Below are positions 17,472 through 26,583 of a stretch of DNA of 32,068 nt, piece after piece. This stretch comes from Parcubacteria group bacterium CG08_land_8_20_14_0_20_48_21 (GTDB taxonomy: Bacteria; Patescibacteriota; Patescibacteriia; UBA1544). The notes under the pieces are model-generated. The model made no database searches. It saw nothing but the letters and a program-made list of their open reading frames with translations, and was not told the DNA's origin. Each line of letters begins with the position of its first letter. Position 1 is the first letter of the stretch. The stretch lies in NCBI GenBank assembly GCA_002774425.1, contig PEYJ01000011.1, positions 99,915 to 131,982 on the forward strand, read 5' to 3'. Both the position numbers and the translations under genes were made by a program.

Positions 17472-17475
17472 AATA

Positions 17476-18408
17476 CTATTTTAACAAGTTCCCTTTTCGG
17501 TAAAACTTTGCGGCGTCTTCAGGGGTAATGGGATTGATAATCAGTCCCGAACCGATTTCCACCCCTGCCCACACACTTCCCCGCGGCGTTACTTTCATGT
17601 AGAGATGCTGGTCTTCGTCATTGATGACTTGGTGAAAGTAAAAATTATACGGAAGGTTGAGATCGGTAATCCTCCGTAAAACATATTTGAGTGTTCTTGC
17701 CATGGAACGTTTTTCACCAGAAGTTAAAACCGTAATGTTATCAAGATGTCGTTTTGGCATAATCCATATTTCATAGTTGTGCATACTGGCATATGGTGTA
17801 AAGGCAATAACATGCTTATCCTCCCAAACCAGGCGCGGTCCGAGCTGTTCTTTCGCGATCACATCGCAATAAATACATCCTCCGGTTGTCAATTTATATT
17901 CCTGAACTTTTTGCGATTTATCTTTTAGATGCGGCGGGAGAAATTCGGTTGCAAAAATCTGCGAATGCGCGTGTTGGAGCGACGCTCCGGCACGACCGCC
18001 GTTATTTTTGAAAATAAGAATATACTCAATTTTTTTATCGCGGGAAATGGAACGTGTACGTTCCGCATACACCTCAAAAATACGGCTGATATGCGTCACC
18101 GAGAGGTCGTCCAGCTCTTTGGTGTGATCCGGTGTTTCCACCACAACCTCCTGGCACCCGTATGCCTTAGGATTATTTTGCGACACGGCCGGAAAAATAT
18201 TGGCAATGGATACCGCCTGCCATGCAGTTCCCGATCCGCGGCGCGCTAATTTTTTAACGCCGTGTAATGCTTCCGGACAAAAATAGCAAAAGGTTTTTTC
18301 CTGGGAGCGCACCGCCTGCCGCGCTATCGCATGTGGCCTTGCCTTGCGGCGCGGCGCGATAATAACATATTTCTCCTGCACATAGTCCTTACGAATTTCT
18401 GATTGCAT
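17476..18408 (-). CDS. galactose-1-phosphate uridylyltransferase (GalT) family nucleotidyltransferase
   Basis: YVIIAPRRKARP, CYFCPEA, ILIFKNNGGRAGASLQHAHSQIFA, CIYCDVI, second HIT-like half ending DEDQHLYMKVTPR. Substrate not assignable. Confidence 0.85.
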   Translation of the reverse strand: MQSEIRKDYVQEKYVIIAPRRKARPHAIARQAVRSQEKTFCYFCPEALHGVKKLARRGSGTAWQAVSIANIFPAVSQNNPKAYGCQEVVVETPDHTKELDDLSVTHISRIFEVYAERTRSISRDKKIEYILIFKNNGGRAGASLQHAHSQIFATEFLPPHLKDKSQKVQEYKLTTGGCIYCDVIAKEQLGPRLVWEDKHVIAFTPYASMHNYEIWIMPKRHLDNITVLTSGEKRSMARTLKYVLRRITDLNLPYNFYFHQVINDEDQHLYMKVTPRGSVWAGVEIGSGLIINPITPEDAAKFYRKGNLLK

Positions 18409-18508
18409 AATGAGTTACTCAATTCTTCTTATGTATGTAGTATAACACAATTATAGAGAATGTGCAGAAACTCCCGAAGCCAATATTGAAACGCTCAATC
18501 CCCCCCCC

Positions 18509-19990
18509 TTACTCCCTGCCACGTACTACGGTATGGTACAGTTTCACATACTCCTTTGCCGACGTATTCCAGGAATAATCCCCTCGCATACCGTTGCGTA
18601 CAATTTTTTTCCAAGTTTTTGGTTGTCGTGTGTACACCTCAAGCGCTTGGGAAAGCGCGTGCCGCAATCCCGCTGCGGTTGGTGCGGTAAAAAGAAAGCC
18701 GTTTGCACTATGGTGAGGATGCGACACCACCGTATCTGCAAGACCGCCGGTAGATCGCGCAACGGGTACTGTGCCATACCGCATGGCAATCATTTGTCCC
18801 AAGCCGCATGGTTCGTACCGGGAAGGCATGACCAATATATCGGATCCCGCGTATAGCTGCTGCGCAAGTTTCGCGTTAAAGCCTATGTGCGCAAAGATAT
18901 GCCGCGGATAAGCCGCTGCAAGCTTGCACAACGATTGTTCGTAGTCGGGAAGACCGCTGCCCAAAACCGCTACCTGCGCACCTTGCTCAACAAGCCATTG
19001 GCTGTTTGCAATAAGCAGCTCAATGCCTTTCTGATAGGCCAATCTCCCAATAACGGCAATGAGTGGCACTTGCGGATTTTCAGAAAGCCCCAGCTCGCGC
19101 TGTAACGCCTTTTTGTTTGCTCGCTTACCCTTGACAAAACCCGCTACGCTGTACCGCCGCACAAGCGCCGCATCTTTTTGCGGATTAAATACATCCACAT
19201 CGATGCCGTTCAGGATGCCGGTTACTCCTTTTTTGCGCAACGTACGTTCCAAATCATATCCGTAACTTCTCGTCCGTATTTCCCGCGCGTGTGTAGGACT
19301 TACGGTGGTAACCGCATCACTCGCGCGTACCGCAAGGTTGAGAAAATTCAACTCTCCTCTTTTGAGCGCATAGGCGGCAATTGTTCTTTGCTCGCGCCGA
19401 TTCCATCCAAAAAACTTCGCGACATCCCGCATCGGATAGCGTCCCTGGTAACCAATATTATGAATGGTCAGCACCGATTTTATTTTCGCGTATACGTTAT
19501 GGGTTGGAACAAGTAGCTGTAATTCTGTTGGCAAAAGCCCCGTGTGCCAGTCGTGGAAGTGGACCACATCGGGCTGCACATCAAGATGCATGATCGCTTG
19601 TGCCACCGCTCGGGCAAAAAAGGCAAAGCGGCGCATGCGTTTGCGCTCGCTCGACGGTGCCGTGAGTTGCTGCAAGTACACGTTACCTTGCGCAAAAAAG
19701 GTGTCCTGCTCCAAAAAATACACCGGGATGCTGCTCTGCGGGAGTTCCGACCGCCACACACCAACCGTATAGGTTGTACCCTCCGCATCAACAGAGAATT
19801 GATGCGACGTTGTACGGAGCGTATGCGGTTGCGCGTCCAGTACGCCATATTTTGGCAGGAGAACGGCAACGTCTATGCCCCGCTGTTGCAGTGCGTAGGG
19901 CAACGACCCAATAACGTCCGCAAGTCCTCCTACCTTAAAAAAAGGCGCGCACTCAGCCGCAACAAAAAGCACGGATAGATTTTTTTTCAT
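18509..19990 (-). CDS. glgA: glycogen/starch synthase (GT5), copy 1
   Basis: VAAECAPFFKVGGLADVIGSLP, HFHDWHTGLLP, TIHNIGYQG, GILNGIDVDVFNP, MPSRYEPCGLGQMIAMRYG, STGGLADTV. Confidence 0.93.
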   Translation of the reverse strand: MKKNLSVLFVAAECAPFFKVGGLADVIGSLPYALQQRGIDVAVLLPKYGVLDAQPHTLRTTSHQFSVDAEGTTYTVGVWRSELPQSSIPVYFLEQDTFFAQGNVYLQQLTAPSSERKRMRRFAFFARAVAQAIMHLDVQPDVVHFHDWHTGLLPTELQLLVPTHNVYAKIKSVLTIHNIGYQGRYPMRDVAKFFGWNRREQRTIAAYALKRGELNFLNLAVRASDAVTTVSPTHAREIRTRSYGYDLERTLRKKGVTGILNGIDVDVFNPQKDAALVRRYSVAGFVKGKRANKKALQRELGLSENPQVPLIAVIGRLAYQKGIELLIANSQWLVEQGAQVAVLGSGLPDYEQSLCKLAAAYPRHIFAHIGFNAKLAQQLYAGSDILVMPSRYEPCGLGQMIAMRYGTVPVARSTGGLADTVVSHPHHSANGFLFTAPTAAGLRHALSQALEVYTRQPKTWKKIVRNGMRGDYSWNTSAKEYVKLYHTVVRGRE

Positions 19991-20871
19991 ATGCGCTGTA
20001 TCTTTTCTAAAAATGGCTGCACCGCGATTTTAGGCACCTTAAAATATTCTCCCGCGCTCTCCAGCATTTCGGGAATGCGGTATGTTGTTTCCACGTGAAA
20101 ATCCGTACCTCCGGTTACGAACAAGCGCTGTGCAACGGCGAGTTGCTGGTAGTGCGCAACCTGATGCCAGTTGTGATAGGGTGAGTATGCTTCTATGCCT
20201 TGTAATCCGAGTATTTTAAGCTCGCTGATAATCGTATCTTCCCGCCAGCTTAAATGATGCCCCGGATGCGCAAGGACCGTAACCGCACCCGCCCGCCTTA
20301 AGAGCCTGATCGCATCTTTTGCCGAAAGAGCCGTTTCTTCCAATCGCGTTTTTCTTTCCTTTTTAAAATAGCGGTTAATGATGGAAAAAAAATCGGGCAT
20401 GCCTTCTTCCAACCTGAAATCTTTGCGCATTTTTTCCCGGTTGTTTGGCGAGAGTATCAGTATCCCGATAATTCTGCCCAAACCGATGTAGTGCGACGGT
20501 GTGTCAAACAATCGCTCAACATTACAGACAAATCCTGTCGCTTTCAACGCGGTCAGCGACCGATGTATGTCCGCAATACGCCGTTTGCGCAATTTTTCCA
20601 ACGTTATAAGCAGCTCCTCGTTATGCGGATTAAATCCATATCCCAGCACATGCAGCCGATAGCGTTTGTAGCGTATATACAATTCAATTCCGGAAATAAA
20701 CGCTATATTTCGGCGCTTTGCTTCACCGCGCGCTTCAGGAAGCCCCGCAACGGTATTGTGATCCGTAAGCGATACGACGCTTATATTGAGCCGCTTCGCG
20801 CGCGCCAAAATATCTTTAGGACCATGTATCCCGTCCGAGTAATGACTGTGACAATGGAGATCAACGTACAT
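19987..20871 (-). CDS. PHP-domain phosphoesterase
   Basis: MYVDLHCHSHYSDG, VSLTDHNTVAG, ISGIEL, VLAHPGHH, GGTDFH; overlaps the glgA start by 4 nt. Confidence 0.88.
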   Translation of the reverse strand: MYVDLHCHSHYSDGIHGPKDILARAKRLNISVVSLTDHNTVAGLPEARGEAKRRNIAFISGIELYIRYKRYRLHVLGYGFNPHNEELLITLEKLRKRRIADIHRSLTALKATGFVCNVERLFDTPSHYIGLGRIIGILILSPNNREKMRKDFRLEEGMPDFFSIINRYFKKERKTRLEETALSAKDAIRLLRRAGAVTVLAHPGHHLSWREDTIISELKILGLQGIEAYSPYHNWHQVAHYQQLAVAQRLFVTGGTDFHVETTYRIPEMLESAGEYFKVPKIAVQPFLEKIQRI

Positions 20872-20910
20872 GTATACTTACAACTTAAAATCTAAATTAT
20901 ACTGCGAGTT

Positions 20911-21942
20911 TCATGCTTTAAGTTTCACTTTTTGCTCTGCAACGATGCCAAATAATTTTTCAAGCCGCTTGCGCGGATCGCCGTGTTGCTTATAGTACGG
21001 CGATGTTAGGCGAATGACCGCCATATCCAGCGCGGAGCGCATGAGAAACACCGGAAGCACCCTCTTGATTTCTTGCCGTACGTCGGGCGCGCATTCGGCA
21101 AGATAGGAATACAAAAATTTTTTTGGATAGTTTTTCGGCAACAGCTCTTCGGCGTACGAGGTAAGGAGCATCTCCAATTGGAGCATAAAATTCGCAATAT
21201 CGTGCGCGGGATGAAAGTACTGAAAAGTAGCAAAGTCAATGATGCCGACATTCTGCGTGTTGCGGTTATAAATGACATTGCTCGGCTGAAAATCGCCATG
21301 TACGTAGGTCCAAAATTGCCTGCTGTTCAATACGTACGCGTCCATAAGTTCCTCCAGTGTCTCCATGGCACACTCAAGTCTGCGCGCATCGCGCGTCCGC
21401 ACTTCCCGCACCTTCCGCGCGAGTTTGCGCAAACTCGCGTGCTCTTCCGCTTTGGTGCGCTGATGCAGGTACCGGGCATGCATACCGTGCAGTGCCGCTA
21501 TTTTTTTTGCGGATAAGGCAACGACACACTTAAAATGAAGCTCGCGTTCACGGCCTACCTGTGGAAAATCGCGCAGCGTCCTCCCTAAAAATTTTGCATA
21601 GAGAACAAAGTTTGCCTCAGGAAAAAAATAGATCGGTTTGGGAACCGTGTAGTGCGCAACGCCGAACGTTTGCCAAAGATATCGCCAGACTTTGTAGGTC
21701 TGAATGCTCGTGCGATTGCCGCGCAATTTGATATCCACCTCCAAGCCGTTTTTTTGAATGATGTTCACTCTGTAGCGCGTAAGATAGCTCTCGGCTGCGA
21801 GTCCGCGCTGATAGTCCGCGGTCGCGGAAACAACCCTGTAGGCACGGGGAAACAGCCGCATTTTATGCGAACGAAAAAACTCCAGCATGTAGGCTGCATC
21901 GGTGAAGCGCTTATAGTCAGATTTTTTATAGGCGCGGGACAT
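20911..21942 (-). CDS. aminoglycoside phosphotransferase (APH)-fold kinase-like protein
   Basis: YVHGDFQPSNVIYN and VGIIDFATF, APH catalytic-loop motifs. Confidence 0.78.
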   Translation of the reverse strand: MSRAYKKSDYKRFTDAAYMLEFFRSHKMRLFPRAYRVVSATADYQRGLAAESYLTRYRVNIIQKNGLEVDIKLRGNRTSIQTYKVWRYLWQTFGVAHYTVPKPIYFFPEANFVLYAKFLGRTLRDFPQVGRERELHFKCVVALSAKKIAALHGMHARYLHQRTKAEEHASLRKLARKVREVRTRDARRLECAMETLEELMDAYVLNSRQFWTYVHGDFQPSNVIYNRNTQNVGIIDFATFQYFHPAHDIANFMLQLEMLLTSYAEELLPKNYPKKFLYSYLAECAPDVRQEIKRVLPVFLMRSALDMAVIRLTSPYYKQHGDPRKRLEKLFGIVAEQKVKLKA

Positions 21943-22020
21943 AGTTCCTACGAGTATTTTTTATGATCGCAGTATAACATAGTATCGCGAGTATTGGATA
22001 TATTTTGCTTGCTGGGTACA

Positions 22021-23538
22021 CTACCCCCTGCCTTTTTCCAGTTTTCTTCGCTCCCTCTCCAGCACTTTTGCGCCAACCGGAAGATAATGCTCTTGAGCGA
22101 ATTTTGGGTGTTTTTTGCGTGTTAAAAAAGATTCGGCGGCTGGAATGGTCCGTACCGCATGCAGCTGATCCACCGCATGCACAACATCATACACATCAAA
22201 ACCTTTTCGCAAGCGAATGACAGCATCACGCCACATCGCCGCCTTTTCGTATTCCAAATTTCTTGCCGCTTGCCGCATTTCCGACTCAAATTCCAGCACG
22301 ATTTGGTTGAACCAATGTGCCGGCGTACGCACTCGCAACGGTACGGTACGCCACGGCTCCGCCATTTCATTCAGTTTCCGCACATAACCGGTGCGTTGCC
22401 AGTCAAACCCTTGGTGAATAATAGTGTCATACAATTTCCGCGCGCGCCGTTTCGACGCAGAGGATACATCGGGATGATGTGCCAGTGTTTCGTGCAAATG
22501 CCACGCACCCCGCTCTAACATCTCCAGACTCCACCAGGGCCTCGCACTCGCCCACCAGTAGTGGCAGCTGTTCAATCCCGCATCAAGCTCCCGTCGGGCT
22601 TTTTTGGTTGCCGGTTTTTTTGGGTCAAGCTTTCCTATCTCCCGCAGCGCCAAACGCGTAAAATCCCACTGCATGCGATGTATGGGATTATCCGGATGGT
22701 TCCATCGCTGATACGGAATACCGTTCCGTACCGCCTCCGGATCCGATGACCATGTACAAGGCAAAAATTCTCTTTCTTCGCGTTCGCGCGCGCACGCTAC
22801 AAGTTCGGACACGGTTACCAGCTTTTCCGCGTGACGGCGCAGCATAGCATAGAGAACTTTTTCCATTCCCGGCCGATGATGACCGAATGTTTCACCGTCA
22901 ATTGCCGACGCCATATATTTTTTACCGGAAAATTCAGCTTCAAGATACGGGTTGAGGGTAGTGAGCGAACGTGCGTACGCTTGCCCAAAATACTCGCTTA
23001 AGCGTCTGCTCCGCGGCACGAGCGCAAAATCCGCTAGGCGCGGAAGCGCAAAAAGACGATCGTGAGGAACCGCCTGTAACGTGCCATTATATCCTACCTC
23101 ATCAACCAGCATGGAAGCAAACCCTTCGTTGCGAACTTCTTTTGCGAGGCGGGCACTGAACGCAATTTCCGGGGAGAAAAAGCATTTTGGCCGATATGCA
23201 TTGCCAAAATAGTGCCGATTAACACGGTTGTTGAGCATGATTTGCCGCCGCACTTCTGCAGCAGGGAGCAGGGGTAAGAACGCATGATATTTTGCCGATC
23301 CAAGAAACTCCACGCTGCCCCTTTTCGCGAGACGACGTAAACCGTTCAGCACCTCATGATACCCGTAACGCGCCAGCTGCTCCGTTAAAGTGCCTGCCAT
23401 ATTTATAGACAACTTTCCTTTTTGCGCGCGCAACAAACCTTGCACTAACGGGCGGTAGCACTCGTTAACGATTTGCGTGACCATACGCTTATCTTGGTTT
23501 GGCGGTTGATAGAAGTGGAGTATGAATGACCAGAGCAT
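22021..23538 (-). CDS. GH57-family glycoside hydrolase/glucanotransferase with C-terminal UVR-like motif
   Basis: LHFYQPPNQ, CFFSPEIAFS (nucleophile region), AIDGETFGHHRPGMEKVL (acid/base region); C-terminal EMRQAARNLEYEKAAMWRDAVIRLR. Confidence 0.85.
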   Translation of the reverse strand: MLWSFILHFYQPPNQDKRMVTQIVNECYRPLVQGLLRAQKGKLSINMAGTLTEQLARYGYHEVLNGLRRLAKRGSVEFLGSAKYHAFLPLLPAAEVRRQIMLNNRVNRHYFGNAYRPKCFFSPEIAFSARLAKEVRNEGFASMLVDEVGYNGTLQAVPHDRLFALPRLADFALVPRSRRLSEYFGQAYARSLTTLNPYLEAEFSGKKYMASAIDGETFGHHRPGMEKVLYAMLRRHAEKLVTVSELVACAREREEREFLPCTWSSDPEAVRNGIPYQRWNHPDNPIHRMQWDFTRLALREIGKLDPKKPATKKARRELDAGLNSCHYWWASARPWWSLEMLERGAWHLHETLAHHPDVSSASKRRARKLYDTIIHQGFDWQRTGYVRKLNEMAEPWRTVPLRVRTPAHWFNQIVLEFESEMRQAARNLEYEKAAMWRDAVIRLRKGFDVYDVVHAVDQLHAVRTIPAAESFLTRKKHPKFAQEHYLPVGAKVLERERRKLEKGRG

Positions 23539-23616
23539 ACAAACAATTTATTACACAGAACTTGCAACGGATAACCTTGATACGATGCACTTAGGTCGCG
23601 AGTTGTCAGTTATGGG

Positions 23617-25119
23617 TTATATGCGTTTGCGCTTGGCTATTGCCTTCCGATAGAGCGCGATATATTTTTTTGCGGGCAATTCCCATGAAAATGACTGCTG
23701 CATCCCCTTCCACACCAAGTGCACCCAAGCCGCAGGGTATTTATAAGTTTCCAGCGCGCGCGTAATCGCAACGAGGAGGAGTTCGCGCGTGTACGCGGGA
23801 AACACGAAGCCGTTCCCTCTGCCGGTTTTTGGATTAAAATTGGTAATGGTATCCGATAATCCTCCGGTCTCATGAACAATGGGAACCGAACCGTAGCGAA
23901 GCGATTTCAACTGCGAGATGCCACATGGCTCAAAACGAGAAGGCATCAGCAGCATATCGGATCCCGCATACATCCGCGATTCCCGTTCATTGGTAAAGGG
24001 CGTCAGCAGCGCAAATTTCTTTGGATATTTTTTTTCCACTTTGCGAAAAAAATCACGGTAGGTTTTTTCTCCCTCGCCCAAAATCACCAATTGCAACCGT
24101 TGCTTCATAAGTACCTCAATCGTTTCCATAACCAGTTGCAGACCTTTTTGTTCCACGAGCCGGTTTACCATGCCAAGCAAGGGAATATCGTTGGCAACGG
24201 TCAAGCCGCATCTCCGTTGCAATGCGCGTTTGTTGCGCAGTTTATTGTTCAGTGAGTTCCAGTCAAATTTTTGCACGATATTGCCGTCAAAAAGCGGATT
24301 GTGCACACTATAGTCAATGCCATTGATGATACCATACAAATCTTGCGACCGCTTTTGCAGAACGCCCTCAAGCTTTTGACCGAACTCGGGATCTAAAATT
24401 TCTCGGGCATAACGCTCGGATACGGTATTGATAATATCCGCGTTGAGAATGCCGCGCCGCATGAAGTTAATAAAGGGTACGCGCCGCATTTCCAGCGGGA
24501 CGCCATTGGATCCTGTATCCTGTTTGGCTGACGGCACTTTCCACCATGACCCGCCCATTTGATAGGAAAGATTGTGCAGCGTATATACCACCGGCATGTG
24601 GCGCAAATACGGATCTTTGCTTTTTCGCAAGACATTGGGCAGCAGTCCCGCCTGCCAATCATGCGCATGCACCACGTCAAATATCGTGTTCTCGGCTGCA
24701 AGCTCGCGCAGCAATTCTTTAACGGCATACGTAAAAAAAAGGAAGCGCATATTGTCTTCCGTTTCACTATATAGGCGCATGTTGTCACGGCGCTCATTGC
24801 CGACGCGCCAGTTGAACTTACCGAAAAATTCCTCATTGCCGATAAAAAACACCGTAAGACCTTTTGCGACTTTCAAATATTTTATCCGGCAAGGATACAT
24901 CGCCCCGCCAAACGTTATGGAAACACGATCACGAAAAATTTCGGTCACATACTCCTGCTGCCGCACAAATCCATAATGCGGCAACGCCACCGTAACCTTA
25001 TGGCCCTTGCGCACAAGTTCTTTGGGCAGTGATTGTACGACATCGGCAAGACCGCCCGTTTTCGCATAGGGCGTCATCTCTGAAGCCACCATGCATATTG
25101 ATAATTTTGTGCTACTCAT
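23617..25119 (-). CDS. glgA: glycogen/starch synthase (GT5), copy 2
   Basis: MVASEMTPYAKTGGLADVVQSLPKELVRKGH, VHAHDWQAGLLP, GIINGIDYSVHNP, MPSRFEPCGISQLKSLRYGSVPIVHETGGLSDTI. Start re-assigned to MSSTKLS (25119). Confidence 0.93.
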   Translation of the reverse strand: MSSTKLSICMVASEMTPYAKTGGLADVVQSLPKELVRKGHKVTVALPHYGFVRQQEYVTEIFRDRVSITFGGAMYPCRIKYLKVAKGLTVFFIGNEEFFGKFNWRVGNERRDNMRLYSETEDNMRFLFFTYAVKELLRELAAENTIFDVVHAHDWQAGLLPNVLRKSKDPYLRHMPVVYTLHNLSYQMGGSWWKVPSAKQDTGSNGVPLEMRRVPFINFMRRGILNADIINTVSERYAREILDPEFGQKLEGVLQKRSQDLYGIINGIDYSVHNPLFDGNIVQKFDWNSLNNKLRNKRALQRRCGLTVANDIPLLGMVNRLVEQKGLQLVMETIEVLMKQRLQLVILGEGEKTYRDFFRKVEKKYPKKFALLTPFTNERESRMYAGSDMLLMPSRFEPCGISQLKSLRYGSVPIVHETGGLSDTITNFNPKTGRGNGFVFPAYTRELLLVAITRALETYKYPAAWVHLVWKGMQQSFSWELPAKKYIALYRKAIAKRKRI

Positions 25120-25144
25120 AAAAAATGTGTAGGAGTATGCGGCA

Positions 25145-25675
25145 TCATGTACGCCTCGGTACCTCCTGGTTGTCTTCCGTAAACTGCGTTTGCGTGTGTG
25201 CGGCGGTGATAGCGATTGCCAAGGCATCCGCAGCGTCATCGGGTTGTGGTAGTATACGGAGATGTAGGAGTGCTTTTACCATTTCCTGGATTTGCCGCTT
25301 ATCCGCCCTCCCATAGCCGGTCAATGCCTGCTTCACTTGAAGCGGTGTATGTTCGGAAACGGACAGCCGTGCCTGCGCGCACGTCAGCAAGATGCATCCA
25401 CGGGCTTGTCCAACCGCAAAAGCGGTTTTTGCGTTTGCGGCAAAAAAAAGTTCCTCAACCGCAACCGCATCAGGCCGATATTTTCGCACCAGCACTTTGA
25501 GCTCACGGTGGAGTGCGAGCAGCCGTTCTCTAAAAACCTGCTTCGCCGGTGTCGTGATACAGCCGTGCGCCACATGCGCCAAAACGCCATCCGCATAGGT
25601 AATTACGCCATATCCCGTTGTAGCAATCCCGGGGTCAATGCCCATGATCTTTCTCACTTGACGTTGGGAATTCAT
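25145..25675 (-). CDS. ruvC: Holliday junction endonuclease RuvC
   Basis: MGIDPGIATTGYGVI, AVEELFFAANAKTAFAVGQARG, TPLQVKQALTGYGRADKRQIQEMV, PDDAADALAIAI. Confidence 0.95.
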   Translation of the reverse strand: MNSQRQVRKIMGIDPGIATTGYGVITYADGVLAHVAHGCITTPAKQVFRERLLALHRELKVLVRKYRPDAVAVEELFFAANAKTAFAVGQARGCILLTCAQARLSVSEHTPLQVKQALTGYGRADKRQIQEMVKALLHLRILPQPDDAADALAIAITAAHTQTQFTEDNQEVPRRT

Positions 25676-25708
25676 AACTTTTTCATCAACCCCCGTAGCA
25701 TATATGAG

Positions 25709-26440
25709 TTATGAGATTTTCACATTCGTATACAACTCTTGCACATCGGCGATGTCATCCAGCGCTTCAAGAATTTTTTCGCATTTCTCGCGATTGTCGC
25801 CAGTAAGCTTAACTTCTTCTTTGGCAAGATACGAGAGTTCGGCGCTTTCCACCGCAATACCCGCCCGCTCCAAATGTTGGTGCGCCTCGTGAAGATTTAC
25901 GACTGCGGTGATAAGCAACAGCCCGCCGTATTCCTCCCGAACATCCTCTACCCCCCATTCCAAAGCCTTGAGCGAAAATGCATCTTTATCAGCTATATGC
26001 TCCTGCGGTATTGCCACGCGGACAACGCCCTTGCGCTCATATTGCCAAGAAATGCTATGGGGACCGCCGAGCGATCCGCCGTTTTTCGCAAGCGCGTGCT
26101 TGATGTCCGCAACCGTGCGGTTGCGGTTGTCCGTCAGTGCTTCAACCAGCACCGTTCCTCCGCCAACCAAAAATCCTTCGTACACCACTTCTTCGAGCTG
26201 CGTGCCTTCTCCCTCGCCCGTGCCACGTTTGATCGCACGTTCAATGTTGTCTTTGGGCATGTTTGCCTGTTTCGCTTTTTCCATCGCAAGGCGCAATTTG
26301 AAGTTGGTATCGGTATCGCCGCCACCCTCGCGCGCCGCCAGTGTTATCGCATTGGCAAGCTTCGTAAAAAGCGCGCCGCGTTTCGCGTCCGCCGCGCCTT
26401 TTTGATGTTTAATGGAATGCCATTTTGAGTGACCGGACAT
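25709..26440 (-). CDS. yebC: YebC/PmpR family protein
   Basis: MSGHSKWHSIKHQKGAADAKRGALFTKLANAITLAAREGGGD and downstream YebC motifs. Confidence 0.97.
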   Translation of the reverse strand: MSGHSKWHSIKHQKGAADAKRGALFTKLANAITLAAREGGGDTDTNFKLRLAMEKAKQANMPKDNIERAIKRGTGEGEGTQLEEVVYEGFLVGGGTVLVEALTDNRNRTVADIKHALAKNGGSLGGPHSISWQYERKGVVRVAIPQEHIADKDAFSLKALEWGVEDVREEYGGLLLITAVVNLHEAHQHLERAGIAVESAELSYLAKEEVKLTGDNREKCEKILEALDDIADVQELYTNVKIS

Positions 26441-26544
26441 AGGGTAAGCAAAAATCCGAACAGCAAATATCCTGTTACTATTTCATATTTCTAAGCTGCT
26501 TAAGCCTATCATTTTTAAGGAGAAAAATCAATGTCACCCATTAT

Positions 26545-26583
26545 AAGAAAAGGTATCTGCCCCCCTTTTCTGACCCCTTTTCT
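26545..26583. repeat. inverted/direct repeat cluster resembling an IS200/RAYT-associated solo repeat
   Basis: AGAAAAGG (26546-26553) inverted to CCTTTTCT (26564-26571); CCCCTTTTCT occurs at 26562-26571 and again at 26574-26583. Confidence 0.4.

Noticed and set aside
18500-18508. Nine-C homopolymer (G9 on the coding strand)
   Set aside because: Looked like a phase-variation tract, but it lies directly after the glgA1 stop codon, so slippage would not alter the protein.
20911-21942. APH-fold protein as maltokinase or antibiotic-resistance gene
   Set aside because: Only generic APH motifs visible; the glucan context is suggestive but does not support either specific assignment.
25739-26428. 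229-aa plus-strand ORF
   Set aside because: Antisense to yebC across nearly its full length; no motif.
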